A stretch of 34,994 bases of DNA from CAYWMP01 sp964459445 (lineage in GTDB: Bacteria; Desulfobacterota; DSM-4660; Desulfatiglandales; HGW-15): the NCBI GenBank assembly GCA_964459445.1, contig CAYWMP010000044.1:1-34994 (forward strand), given 5' to 3'. The stretch's first letter is position 1, and each line of letters starts with the position of its first letter. The notes under the pieces were generated by a model. That model had not been told where the DNA came from. It saw only the letters and a list, made by a program, of their open reading frames with translations, and ran no database searches. Position numbers and translations under genes: made by a program. This document shows, piece after piece, positions 8,708-17,454 of the stretch.

Positions 8708-9283
8708 ATGAAAGTTATAGCCTTTAACGGCAGCCCACGCAAAGACGGCAACACGAACATCCTCATCAACCATGTGTTCGATGAACTGGGAAAAGAGGGC
8801 ATCCAAACTGAGCTTGTGCAGGTTGGCGGTGAGAAAATTCGTCCTTGTGACGGCTGCTACATTTGCGCCGAAAAGAAAGATAAGCGTTGTGTCTTGAAAA
8901 ACGACATGCTCAATGACTGCATCGACAAGATCATGGCGGCGGAGGGTGTCATTATTGGCTCCCCTGCCTATTTTGCCTGCGTTAGCACCGAGATGAAAGC
9001 CTTCATCGACCGTGTGGGCATGGTGGGCAAGTTCAATGACGATCTCTACAAGCACAAGGTTGGTGCGGCCGTGGTCGCTGCACGTAGAGCAGGAGCCTTT
9101 ACCGTTTGCAACATGATCAACACCTTCTTACTTGCGAATCAGATGGTCATTCCGGGCTCCAGCTACATGAACATGGCCATCGGCTGGGACAAGGGCGAGG
9201 TGGAAAAGGATGAAGAGGGCATCCGCACCATGGAGGTTCTCGGTCAGAATATGGCCATGGTGCTCAAAAAGATCCATGGTTGA
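8708..9283 (+). CDS. Iron-sulfur flavoprotein / NADPH-dependent FMN reductase-like protein
   Basis: 191 residues with a flavodoxin-like fold. The FMN phosphate loop is GSPRKDGNTN (8-17). Four cysteines at 47, 50, 53 and 61 give CX2CX2CX7C, the compact [4Fe-4S] motif of iron-sulfur flavoproteins (Isf family). The GSPAYFACVS segment fits the second flavin loop. Members are small cytoplasmic redox proteins that accept electrons from ferredoxin or reduce small acceptors. A strong AAGGAGGAAATCAAG ribosome binding site precedes the ATG. It has its own promoter match and probably leads the group continuing into the SDR gene. Confidence 0.85.
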   Translation: MKVIAFNGSPRKDGNTNILINHVFDELGKEGIQTELVQVGGEKIRPCDGCYICAEKKDKRCVLKNDMLNDCIDKIMAAEGVIIGSPAYFACVSTEMKAFIDRVGMVGKFNDDLYKHKVGAAVVAARRAGAFTVCNMINTFLLANQMVIPGSSYMNMAIGWDKGEVEKDEEGIRTMEVLGQNMAMVLKKIHG

Positions 9284-9433
9284 TACACTATGGATTTCCA
9301 ATGGGACGAAACGCAACCAGTGCAGGAAGGGGGTGTGTCAGGCGCTATGAAGGAAGATCGGTTATAAAGGGAAAGGGACTGTTCCTTGGTTATGACGCAT
9401 CAATCTAAACTACAATATTAAGGAGGGAACGTG

Positions 9434-10174
9434 ATGGATATCAAAGGTCAGAAAGTGCTCGTTGTCGGGGGAAGCTCAGGAATCGGCTTCGGTATTGCGA
9501 AGGTCGCCGCACAAAAGGGCGCCCAGGTAACAATCGCAAGCCGATCTCAAGGAAACCTGGATAAAGCCGCCGCGGAAATGGGGGGAGGAGTCAAGACCGC
9601 CATGATCGATGTAACCAATGAAGAAGGCGTCAAGGCCTTCTTCGATGCCAGCGATGGTTTTGACCACATTGCCTCCACTCCTCACTCTCCGGAATCCCTG
9701 CAGAGCGGCGCCATGGCGCCGGTAGCCCAGATGCCCACCGAGGCTGCGCGCCAATTCATGGAAACCAAGTTCTGGGGGCAATTCTTCGTCGCCAAATATG
9801 GCGAGCCGAAGCTGTCCCCCAAGGGATCGATCACCGTGACGGGAGGGATCGCGAGCAAACGATATGTTCCCGCCCACGGATCGATTGCGGCAACCAACGC
9901 CGCCCTTGGTGCGTTTGCCTGGTGTTTCGCCAATGAAATCGGTCCCAAGCGCATTAATGTGGTCGCACCTGGGCTTGTGAAAACGCCTGCATACGATTTC
10001 CTGCCCGAAGAGGATCGCAACGCATTCTTCCACAGATTCGAAAACGAAATCCTGCCGGTGAAACACGTGGCAATACCGGAGGAAGTTGCACAGACATATA
10101 TCTACCTGATGGAGTGCGACTACCACACCGCTGATGTAATCTGCGTTGACGGGGGCTTGTGGTCGGCCGCCTGA
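9434..10174 (+). CDS. Atypical short-chain dehydrogenase/reductase lacking the YxxxK pair
   Basis: 246 residues from ATG 9434, seven bases after AGGAGG; a GTG at 9431 is in frame but too close to the ribosome binding site. The Rossmann nucleotide motif GGSSGIG (12-18) and the C-terminal INVVAPGLVKTP and CVDGG segments are SDR hallmarks. The catalytic Tyr and Lys are absent: in the segment IAATNAAL the equivalent positions are Ile151 and Asn155. Divergent SDRs with this kind of NAAL sequence in place of YxxSKAAL are known (Lin1944-like group). It may therefore bind nucleotide without classical SDR chemistry, or use other residues. Its neighbours are redox enzymes. Confidence 0.88.
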   Translation: MDIKGQKVLVVGGSSGIGFGIAKVAAQKGAQVTIASRSQGNLDKAAAEMGGGVKTAMIDVTNEEGVKAFFDASDGFDHIASTPHSPESLQSGAMAPVAQMPTEAARQFMETKFWGQFFVAKYGEPKLSPKGSITVTGGIASKRYVPAHGSIAATNAALGAFAWCFANEIGPKRINVVAPGLVKTPAYDFLPEEDRNAFFHRFENEILPVKHVAIPEEVAQTYIYLMECDYHTADVICVDGGLWSAA

Positions 10175-10197
10175 TTGCTTATGGATCCGAGGAAAAA

Positions 10198-10237
10198 AGG
10201 CCCCAGACCTGCCTGCGTGGTTGGGTGTTCGGGGCCT
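10198..10237 (+). other. Stem-loop downstream of the SDR gene
   Basis: AGGCCCC (10198-10204) pairs perfectly with GGGGCCT (10231-10237) in the 289-base gap between the SDR and alcohol dehydrogenase genes. No T-run follows, so a standard terminator is doubtful; it may be a processing or attenuation structure. The gap contains open frames on both strands but nothing with family resemblance. Confidence 0.35.
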
Positions 10238-10463
10238 CGCCTTCCTGAGATCATGAGGCAGGAGGGGAACCTGCCCCACTTCCACCTGCGCAGAAGCCCC
10301 CCCAAAGGCCTTGCTGTATTCAGACGGGCTTCCGCGATATTCGATATCCATGGGCGAAGGGCATCGGGTATCCACATGGACTATCGAAAAACAGAATACG
10401 GTCTCGTCGTTGCTCTCTTTTCCTCAGGAGACCGCCTGGCCGGCAAAAATGGAGGGTAAGAAC

Positions 10464-11564
10464 ATGAAGATGAAAGCGGCAATAACAGAAGGGGTTGGAG
10501 AAAAGTTCATCATCCGCGATGTCGAAATCGACGATCCGGCGGATGACGAAGTTCTGGTCAAAGTCGTAGCAAGTGGTTTGTGTCACACCGATCTCTCTGT
10601 CAGAGACGGCTATATGCCTTTCCCGTTTCCGGCTATTCTCGGTCATGAGGGGGCAGGCATTGTTGAGAGGGTTGGTAGAGGCGTCAAGAAAGTGGTTCCT
10701 GGCGACCATGTGATCATGACGTTTCCTCATTGCGGCATTTGCCACAACTGCCAGTCAGCTAGGCCGACCTACTGTCCCGAGACCCAGAAATGGATATTCA
10801 GCGGTACCGGAAAACGCCCTGCGCCCTATCTGAAAATGGATGACTCGCCCTTGAGTGGGTCCTTCCTGGGGCAATCTTCTTTCGCGGAATACGCGCTTAT
10901 GACGGAGGAAGGCTTGGTCAAAGTGACGGAAGATGCGCCACTGGAAATCTTGGGCCCGCTCGGTTGCAGTTTTCAGACAGGCGCAGGAGCTGTGCTTCGA
11001 TCACTGGACGTTCCCTTTGGGTCGACCCTGGCCATTTTCGGTTCGGGCAATGTCGGGTGCGCGGCTGCAATGGCGGCGGCGGCAAAAGGAGTGTCAAAGA
11101 TCATTGCCGTTGATATCAATGATCAGAGACTGGAGTTTATCAGGACTCTGGGAGCAACGCATACGATCAACTCCACCAAGACAGCTCCCGTGGAAGAAAT
11201 CAGATCCATCACGAATGGCGTGGGCGCCGACTACGCCCTTTGGGCTGTGGGCGTTTCAGAGGCGATCAACCCGGCTTTTGATTGCCTTTCGCAGACAGGC
11301 GTTCTTGGCCTGCTGGGTGTGGCACCGATCGGAGAGAAAGTGACGCTGGATATCTACGATCTGTTCAGGGGAAAAACCGTGAGAGGCATTCTCGCGGGAG
11401 ACAGCGTCCCCGACATCCTGATCCCGCAGTTGATTGATCTCTTCCAGCAGGGCCGTTTTCCCTTGGATTCAATGACCAAAGAATATGATTTGGATGACAT
11501 TAATCAGGCAGCAGAGGATTTGGAGGCAGCTAGGACACTGAAGCCCATTCTGCGCATCGCATGA
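10464..11564 (+). CDS. Zinc-dependent alcohol dehydrogenase, aryl-alcohol dehydrogenase type (MDR family)
   Basis: 366 residues from ATG 10464, preceded by GGAGGGTAAGAAC; the longer open frame from 10311 has no homology upstream of this point. Catalytic zinc ligands are Cys40, His61/Glu62 and Cys168 (LGCSFQTG). The structural zinc lobe is complete (Cys90, 93, 96 and 104). The NAD Rossmann motif is GSGNVG at about 194. The C-terminus, with GDSVPDILIPQLIDLFQQGRFP, resembles benzyl/aryl-alcohol dehydrogenases. Expected reaction: primary, possibly aromatic, alcohol to aldehyde with NAD. The aldehyde could pass to one of the nearby AORs. It is the last + strand gene, ending at the convergent hairpin. 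Confidence 0.9.
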   Translation: MKMKAAITEGVGEKFIIRDVEIDDPADDEVLVKVVASGLCHTDLSVRDGYMPFPFPAILGHEGAGIVERVGRGVKKVVPGDHVIMTFPHCGICHNCQSARPTYCPETQKWIFSGTGKRPAPYLKMDDSPLSGSFLGQSSFAEYALMTEEGLVKVTEDAPLEILGPLGCSFQTGAGAVLRSLDVPFGSTLAIFGSGNVGCAAAMAAAAKGVSKIIAVDINDQRLEFIRTLGATHTINSTKTAPVEEIRSITNGVGADYALWAVGVSEAINPAFDCLSQTGVLGLLGVAPIGEKVTLDIYDLFRGKTVRGILAGDSVPDILIPQLIDLFQQGRFPLDSMTKEYDLDDINQAAEDLEAARTLKPILRIA

Positions 11565-11599
11565 TCGCCTGGCAACAGGTCCATTTTCGAAGGCCGGGG

Positions 11600-11645
11600 G
11601 GCGAAAGACGCCAGGGAGTGCGTCAGGCATTCCCCTGCCTTCGCC
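11600..11645. terminator. Bidirectional hairpin between convergent genes
   Basis: Outer arms GGCGAA (11600-11605) and TTCGCC (11640-11645) enclose an inner stem AGGGAGTGC...GCATTCCCCT with a GTCAG loop, one wobble pair and small bulges. It sits in the 85-base space between the alcohol dehydrogenase stop (+) and the radical SAM stop (-), where a shared terminator is expected. No strong T-run is present. Confidence 0.5.
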
Positions 11646-11649
11646 AGGA

Positions 11650-12789
11650 TTAGTCGAGGTACTTCCCCAAGCCCATGTGGGCATGTAGCGATTCGAATTC
11701 CCCGGCCTCCATCCTGAGGAGCCTTTTGGCATAACTGAACCCTTCGAACGGCAAGGCATACCGTTCGAGACCTGGTTCCGTACACACTCGGCATTGGGGA
11801 AACCCCCTCACCTTGCGGCGAAACGCCTTCGCCTTTTCACCTCCTAGCATCCGATCAAACCCTTGATCTCGAAGGCTGCCAATGCAATTCGGGATCAAGG
11901 GACAGGGATAGACCTCCCCGGTGCTGCGCACGAAGAAGTAGTTGAAACCCGCCGTGCACGGCTTTTCGACGAGACCCCTCTCAATGTAGTCAAGCAGGAC
12001 TCGGCGATGAATATTCCAACGGAACCTCTCGCTGCGCAGAAACCTGCCAAACTCGGTCCAGTCCTCGCCGGAAAGACAGATGTCTCTCTCCTTGTCCAGG
12101 TTGTCGTAGCGGTTTTCCGTAAAGATGCACGGGCTCACGATGGTAAACAGGCCGCGGGAATCGGCGTAGTCTGCGATCCGCTCCAGATCAGGGATGTTCG
12201 GCGGCAGGACGGTGGTCTTGAGACCGATGACAAGATTCGGGTAGTTCTCCCGCAGCCGACAGAGCCCGGCAATGGTGGCATCCTGCCTGGCCCAGATCTC
12301 CCTGACGCCCCGAATGCGATCATGCACCTCGCCGATTCCGTCCATGGCACAGGCAAACACGAGATCGAGATTCTTCTCCTGAAGAGGGGGAAGCACCTTG
12401 GCGGCCACATCCAAAATCCGTTCTGTTAGATAACCATTCGTCGTGACGGCGATCCCTCGCAGCCGTCGGAGCTGTCGGCCACTGAGATACGCGATGCCTT
12501 CCAGCAAGCGGGCAAGGTCTTTCCGAAGAAAGGGCTCTCCGCCGGTGATATCGATCTCCCGCAAATCGCGCAGCATGGAGGAGCGCAGCAGCCCAAACCA
12601 GCTCTCCAGCGACAGATCCTTCACCGAAGCGGGAATTCGCCAAATGTTGCACATCATGCAGCGGCCCATGCAGAAGTGTGTGACTTCAAGGCTGATGGCT
12701 TGAGGACGGCATGAGGCACCGGTCAGCCGGCAGTACCGGTACTTCATGCCATTACGAAGAAGACGAATCAGTAAGGTGGTGCGCTTCAC
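11650..12789 (-). CDS. Radical SAM protein with C-terminal SPASM/twitch-like cysteines, AOR-associated
   Basis: 379 residues from a GTG at 12789, preceded by AAAAGGGGAAA. The radical SAM cluster motif is Cys40-x3-Cys44-x2-Cys47 (CMGRCMMC), followed by the GGEPF motif (ITGGEPFLRKD). Further cysteines toward the C-terminus (KPCTAGF, VYPCPLIPNC, CRVC) suggest an auxiliary cluster domain. It ends a compact unit after the AOR (14789-13059) and the MoaD-like gene, 15 bases behind the latter. Radical SAM proteins next to AOR genes have been proposed to mature the enzyme or its tungsten cofactor; that role is inferred from position here. No short peptide precursor gene was noticed beside it. Confidence 0.88.
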   Translation of the reverse strand: MKRTTLLIRLLRNGMKYRYCRLTGASCRPQAISLEVTHFCMGRCMMCNIWRIPASVKDLSLESWFGLLRSSMLRDLREIDITGGEPFLRKDLARLLEGIAYLSGRQLRRLRGIAVTTNGYLTERILDVAAKVLPPLQEKNLDLVFACAMDGIGEVHDRIRGVREIWARQDATIAGLCRLRENYPNLVIGLKTTVLPPNIPDLERIADYADSRGLFTIVSPCIFTENRYDNLDKERDICLSGEDWTEFGRFLRSERFRWNIHRRVLLDYIERGLVEKPCTAGFNYFFVRSTGEVYPCPLIPNCIGSLRDQGFDRMLGGEKAKAFRRKVRGFPQCRVCTEPGLERYALPFEGFSYAKRLLRMEAGEFESLHAHMGLGKYLD

Positions 12790-12804
12790 TTTCCCCTTTT
12801 ACCC

Positions 12805-13053
12805 TCAACCGCCAGCGATCTGGCTGAACAAGGAGATCTGTTTTCCCTCAGATAGGGCGTCATCGGCCTTTAGGGCCTTCCCCTCCGAGATCGCGATAAT
12901 CCCCTTGCGGGATCCGGAGAGCCCGAGGCGTTCCAGGAGTTCGCTGACATGCGCACCCTCGGGAAGATTCATCTCCAGACCCTGCGAGAGATCGTAGTGG
13001 GGTACCTCGCGGACCAGCAGACCGAAAAGCTTGACCTGCACCTTCAACCGCAA
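12805..13053 (-). CDS. MoaD/ThiS-family ubiquitin-like sulfur carrier
   Basis: 82 residues with a beta-grasp pattern ending in the diagnostic Gly-Gly (SQIAGG). In MoaD/ThiS proteins the C-terminal glycine is adenylated and thiocarboxylated to donate sulfur, for example to the dithiolene of molybdopterin. It starts five bases after the AOR stop, so a carrier dedicated to the AOR pterin cofactor is likely. MoaD-like genes beside AORs are a recurring arrangement. No activating E1-like (MoeB) gene is in the window. Confidence 0.88.
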   Translation of the reverse strand: MRLKVQVKLFGLLVREVPHYDLSQGLEMNLPEGAHVSELLERLGLSGSRKGIIAISEGKALKADDALSEGKQISLFSQIAGG

Positions 13054-13058
13054 CCTCC

Positions 13059-14789
13059 CTAAAAATCAAAGGTGCTATCCATCTCCTCATCGGAAACCAC
13101 GACCGTCGCATTGTGAGGCGGCAAGGGTTCTTCATAGAACATCCTGGCCAGACGATCATCTTGGTTCGTGAAGCCTGCCTTGCGGTTGAATTCGCGCTCT
13201 GCCTCCAAGATTCTTTTCCCTAGCGCAAAACTGTCATCCGGTGTGAAGTTGGTCCCCAGCTTGGCATTGATCATATCGAGCAGTGCTTCTCCCGCCTCGG
13301 GGATATCATTGGCGGCTGGCCCGGCAAACTGGCAAAGGCCAGTGCTGTCAAAAGAAGCCATACCGATCTGGGTCTCCCTGGAGACCTCCACCTGGCCTTC
13401 TGCACTCAATGGGTCCAAATCCCCCCCAAAGGCTGCCAGATTCGCACCAACAACCCATCCAGCAGTATGGTCGGCGCCCATGGGGGACGTGGCATAGGTG
13501 ACCGCCATACCCTGGATAGCTCTGGGGTCATAGGCAGCTATGCTCTGGTTTTTGGCTACTGGTACCCGGTGGTGGCCGAAATGCTTTCCCACAGCTACCG
13601 GACCGTTTCCGACGACCCTTCCAATTTCTGAACCCCCGCCAATCTCCTCCAGCATTTCGATAGCAGCTTGTCCGTCCCCGAACTTCCTGTACCCTGCATC
13701 CATAGCAACCCCTATGGCAACGCCAGTGCTCATGGTATCAACTCCCACGTCATCACACAGGAAATCAAGCCTGGCAATCGTGTCAAGATCATCAATGCCG
13801 CACATGCCTCCCGTGGACCAGATCGTTTCATACTCCAGGGAAGCGGTCACATACTTGCCTTGTTTGTCCACGTATTCATTGGAGCAGAGAATGATACATT
13901 GGCTGCAGCCCATATGAGTGGTCTTCCCTCCTCGCTCCGTGATGGTCTCAGCGAGCTTCTCTCCGCTGATCTTTTCCCAGCCATCAAAAACGCCCTTTGT
14001 GGCGTTGTAACTGGGGAAGGCCCCGGATGCATTAATGGGAGCAACCAGCATGGCCGTACCCAGGGCCGGCATGGCCTGGCCGCTTAAGGGATGATCTTTG
14101 ACTGCTTTAGCAAAAACCTTCGCTGCTTCCTTAAATGTCTTTGGATCGGCCGGCGCGTCAAGACTCTTTCCACGCTGATCGACGATCAAGGCCTTGAGTC
14201 CCTTGGATCCCATGACCGCGCCCAGGCCGCCGCGGCCAGCAGCACGGCAAGGACGTCCATCAACATCGGTGGACTGAATTGAGGCCGCGCCTAGTCGATA
14301 CTCCCCGGCAGGCCCTATACACAGCACCCCGTTCTTTTCACCGTGGGTCTGAAGCAGCTTTTCCGCCAGGGCGTAGGTGCGCATCCCCTTATACTCCTGT
14401 GCGGGAATAAGACTTGCTTCCCCTTTCTCGTCGATCCGAAGGAGATGGATTTCTCCTTCCGGTGCCTTACCCTCAATGATCACTGCGGTAATGCCCAGGA
14501 GCCCCAGTGCGGCTGAGACCGTTCCACCCACATTGCTCTCCTTTATTCCGCCTGTCAGGGGACTCTTGGCGCCAATGGAAATCCTGCTTGTGTTAATCAA
14601 ACGAGTGCCGCTCAAGAACCCGGGAGCAAAGATGAGCTTGTTCTCCGGGCCCAACGGGTCACACTTCGCCGGCACCTCAGTATTGATCATAATTGAGGTG
14701 AGGCCTCTGCCGCCAAGCCCCAGATATTCTTTGGGGACATTATCGTACTGCACTGTTTTCGTTGTCATATTCACTCTTATGAATTTCAT
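13059..14789 (-). CDS. Aldehyde:ferredoxin oxidoreductase, copy 2
   Basis: 576 residues; the ATG is preceded by AACAGGAGGAAGCC. [4Fe-4S] ligands are Cys295, Cys298 and Cys302 (CSQCIILC) plus the distal Cys in DSTGLCQF. Pterin-binding segments include SPLTGGIKESNVGG and RGGLGAVMGSKGLKA. It heads a three-gene unit with MoaD-like and radical SAM genes, unlike copies 1 and 3. The 215-base upstream gap contains a small hairpin (14810-14827) and separates it from the mftF stop at 15005, so it is probably transcribed from its own promoter, which I could not place firmly. It is closer in motifs and length to copy 3 than to copy 1. The substrate is unknown. Confidence 0.93.
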   Translation of the reverse strand: MKFIRVNMTTKTVQYDNVPKEYLGLGGRGLTSIMINTEVPAKCDPLGPENKLIFAPGFLSGTRLINTSRISIGAKSPLTGGIKESNVGGTVSAALGLLGITAVIIEGKAPEGEIHLLRIDEKGEASLIPAQEYKGMRTYALAEKLLQTHGEKNGVLCIGPAGEYRLGAASIQSTDVDGRPCRAAGRGGLGAVMGSKGLKALIVDQRGKSLDAPADPKTFKEAAKVFAKAVKDHPLSGQAMPALGTAMLVAPINASGAFPSYNATKGVFDGWEKISGEKLAETITERGGKTTHMGCSQCIILCSNEYVDKQGKYVTASLEYETIWSTGGMCGIDDLDTIARLDFLCDDVGVDTMSTGVAIGVAMDAGYRKFGDGQAAIEMLEEIGGGSEIGRVVGNGPVAVGKHFGHHRVPVAKNQSIAAYDPRAIQGMAVTYATSPMGADHTAGWVVGANLAAFGGDLDPLSAEGQVEVSRETQIGMASFDSTGLCQFAGPAANDIPEAGEALLDMINAKLGTNFTPDDSFALGKRILEAEREFNRKAGFTNQDDRLARMFYEEPLPPHNATVVVSDEEMDSTFDF

Positions 14790-15004
14790 GGCTTCCTCCT
14801 GTTAAGTGACCCCTGGCAAAGCCGGGGCCTTATTTCCTTAGTCCCTAAAAAGGGCCGGTTCATGAGCCGTTTTGAGGGGGCCTTTGATGAGACATAGAAA
14901 CTATCTTATTTATTAGTCCGATCATTCAATCCCTCGTAGCCGCAGCATTCGCCAAATGGATGGCACTGCCTTAACCCTGATGACCTGCGCCGGGGCGGGC
15001 CGAA

Positions 15005-16501
15005 CTAATATGTACGCCAAAGAACGATATTGGGGCTCACAGGTGAAAAGAACTGAGCCTTGAGACAACCCAACCACACGCCCGCCTGATAAGAAAGCTG
15101 CTCCAGGGTAAAGAAAAAGAGAAAAGCTGGCAAGTGGAGTCTCGGTTTCAAGACGAAAAACTGCACTACTCCAACTCCCGCGTGTGAAATCCAAATGCCT
15201 AAACATAAAACCGGCAAAATCGGAAGAAGCAGGGTTGCCAGCAACAGGTAATAACGTGAAAAAAAAGAGCAGACTTGATAAAGAAAACTGAGATAACTTC
15301 GCAGCACCGCCAAAAAAACCAGAGGAAGCGGAAGGGATATGCCCAACCTCCTTGCTTTCCGCCGCCGATTCAACACATCGCCGAGAACCAACAGTCCAAG
15401 GCATCCAACAAGGCTGAATAATCCGGTCATCAACGCCAAAGCCGCGATCAGCCAAAAACCAAGAGCCCTTGGCCATATGAGAAACTGTTTTTCTCGTCTC
15501 CTGTGCAAGGACTGGAGTAAAGGCTCGGATGTGCCATAGACAAAGCGACGGCGGCAGAAAGTCAAGACCCTGTTGCGATGCCGATGAAACACCTTGGCCG
15601 CAGGCCGGTATTCGATCACGTATCCATGATCGATAATCCTCCAGCAGAGGTCTACATCTTCCCCCACTTCCAAGTCTCGCCTAAAGCCCCCAAGCCTCAA
15701 GAATACCTCTCTCCTCACGGCCATGTTGCACGAAGGAACGTAGAAAAAGCGGTCTCCGTTGCGGGAATCTTTCCGTGTCATGCCAACCCGGAGCGCTGAT
15801 TTGACCTGCTCGTAGCGGTCCAGGTGCGCCTGATCATCCTGAGATTCTACACCGCCTCCACAGGCCCCCACATGAGGATCCCTAAAGGTTGAGACTATTT
15901 CTCTGATCCAGAAGGTATCCGCCACGCAATCCGAGTCCAGGAAGCACAGAATCTCACCCTTTGCGTGCTCCGCCCCCAGGTTACGACAATAGGATGCGCC
16001 CTCTCTCTTGATGGTTCTGAGTCGCTTGACCTGAAATTCGTCCACGACTTTGGATGTCAGATCTTCTGAAGCGTCATCCACAATAATGATCTCGAGTCTT
16101 TCCCGGGGAAATGAAAGGTCCATGAGAGATGAGACACAGCTTTGGATATCCTTGGGACGGTTGCGCACGGGCACAATGATCGACACCTTGGGCACCTGCG
16201 GGACATGACTCAAGCCCTTCTCTTTGAGATAGCCCTTCTTTACCAGGGCATCGAGAAAGGATTCAATCCGGTTTCTGGGTACCGAAGAATTGACGGCCCA
16301 AAGCTCTTCTAGAGAACAATCACCTTTGCGCTGAAGGTAACTCAAAAGAGGAACAAGGGACGGCGGCAAAGCCGCAACCTTAACCGGAAATCGTGATAGC
16401 AGGAACGGTTTCTCACTCTGTTCTACAAAGGTGACGCCATGCCTCAACCCGTACCTCTTTTGATCCAAAAGATGGATCGACTGGAGGCCGTCTCTACCCA
16501 T
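15005..16501 (-). CDS. mftF: Mycofactocin glycosyltransferase MftF (GT2 family, membrane-anchored)
   Basis: 498 residues. An N-terminal region of about 100 residues looks like a small winged-helix/PqqD-type domain (LLSRFPVKVAALPPSL). A GT2 catalytic domain follows: VSIIVPVRNRP (106-116), IIVDDASED (139-147), the metal-binding FLDSDC (187-192) and GEDVDLCWR (280-288). The C-terminal third is hydrophobic, with several membrane segments. This architecture matches MftF, which in mycobacteria adds beta-1,4-linked glucoses to mycofactocin. It overlaps the ETF beta gene by eight bases and is the last gene of the operon starting at mftA. The family call rests on architecture plus the adjacent mftABC genes. 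Confidence 0.85.
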   Translation of the reverse strand: MGRDGLQSIHLLDQKRYGLRHGVTFVEQSEKPFLLSRFPVKVAALPPSLVPLLSYLQRKGDCSLEELWAVNSSVPRNRIESFLDALVKKGYLKEKGLSHVPQVPKVSIIVPVRNRPKDIQSCVSSLMDLSFPRERLEIIIVDDASEDLTSKVVDEFQVKRLRTIKREGASYCRNLGAEHAKGEILCFLDSDCVADTFWIREIVSTFRDPHVGACGGGVESQDDQAHLDRYEQVKSALRVGMTRKDSRNGDRFFYVPSCNMAVRREVFLRLGGFRRDLEVGEDVDLCWRIIDHGYVIEYRPAAKVFHRHRNRVLTFCRRRFVYGTSEPLLQSLHRRREKQFLIWPRALGFWLIAALALMTGLFSLVGCLGLLVLGDVLNRRRKARRLGISLPLPLVFLAVLRSYLSFLYQVCSFFSRYYLLLATLLLPILPVLCLGIWISHAGVGVVQFFVLKPRLHLPAFLFFFTLEQLSYQAGVWLGCLKAQFFSPVSPNIVLWRTY

Positions 16502-17366
16502 TTCTCGCCGCCCCCTTGGACCCCAGAAAACAGTGCTCCTTGAGGAAAGAAATCACCCCGTCAACTTGAGATTTCACATCCCCTTCCAACCTTAGCCCAC
16601 TCTTTTCAACCCGAGTGCCCGAGAGGAGTTGCTGGATGCGATCAAAGGCCGGGAGGCTGCTGTCGGGTGCGGGCGCCTGCTTTGGCCGGGGGCGTGGCGG
16701 AATAACTCCTTCGGAAACAATCTTCGGAGGTGCCACATCCTCACCAAAGGCCAGCCTTTGAACAGGGATGGACCGGGCTGAGTGCTTATCCTCATAGGTG
16801 GGGAAATGGGGTTCTCGTGATCTTAGATCCACACTGAACACCGCCGGCATCCCACATTCAATGACTTCCCTGATGCCCCGCCCGGCACTTCTTTGAACGC
16901 TGGCAGAGCCCTGATCTTTATCGACCTGAACATCTGTAATCGCCGATACAAAGGGCAAACGGAGACGATGAGCCAGAAAGGCGCCCACCTGCCCGCTCTG
17001 AGTGTCCAGGGATTCTTTTCCGCAGAGAATAAGATTGGGTCTCATTTGTCTTATGGCCCGGGCCAGAAAACCGGATTTGCTCCAGGGATCCCTTGCATCG
17101 CTTCTGTCAATCTGAAAGAGGTGGTCGGCACCTAATGCCAAACATCGCATAAGCTCAGCTTCAGCGATGATGGGACCGAGCGTCACCCCTATGATTTCCA
17201 CCTTCCCCAAAAGCCCTTTAACACGTGATGCCAACTCCATGGCCGCTTCATCGTAAGGATTGACCCGGAGCAACGCATCCTCCGGGGCCAAATAATTGCG
17301 CGCCGGGTCCACCCCCGTCCTTGCATATATGTGACGGATCTGTTTTACACAGACAACGATTCGCAT
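16494..17366 (-). CDS. etfB: Electron transfer flavoprotein beta subunit, mycofactocin-associated
   Basis: 290 residues. ETF beta signatures: MRIVVCVKQI at the start, VNPYDEAAMELA (35-46), and GKESLDTQSGQVG before LPFVSAITDV. It pairs with ETF alpha at 21154-20147; the two subunits are separated here by the cytochrome and the FeS oxidoreductase genes, an unusual split. A C-terminal extension with a proline-rich stretch (IPPRPRPKQAPAPD) makes it longer than the roughly 255 residues common for EtfB. It would carry electrons between flavoenzymes and the membrane oxidoreductase at 19362. The ATG is preceded by GAGGGATGG. Whether it binds AMP (non-bifurcating) or FAD (bifurcating) cannot be told here. 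Confidence 0.9.
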   Translation of the reverse strand: MRIVVCVKQIRHIYARTGVDPARNYLAPEDALLRVNPYDEAAMELASRVKGLLGKVEIIGVTLGPIIAEAELMRCLALGADHLFQIDRSDARDPWSKSGFLARAIRQMRPNLILCGKESLDTQSGQVGAFLAHRLRLPFVSAITDVQVDKDQGSASVQRSAGRGIREVIECGMPAVFSVDLRSREPHFPTYEDKHSARSIPVQRLAFGEDVAPPKIVSEGVIPPRPRPKQAPAPDSSLPAFDRIQQLLSGTRVEKSGLRLEGDVKSQVDGVISFLKEHCFLGSKGAARNG

Positions 17367-17454
17367 CCATCCCTCATGATAGCTGATCGCTTATGGCTCC
17401 CGGCCTACGAAAGCCAGAGTTTTCAATTGGGCTATCAACCTTGACCAAGGGGCT

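Noticed and set aside
11863..12429. 188-codon + strand frame opposite the radical SAM gene
   Set aside because: Antisense shadow of a gene with clear catalytic motifs; no own ribosome binding site or family.
12860..13159. Overlapping frame across the MoaD-like gene considered as a frameshifted AOR tail
   Set aside because: The AOR ends normally at 13059 with an intact C-terminus; the other frame is a shadow.
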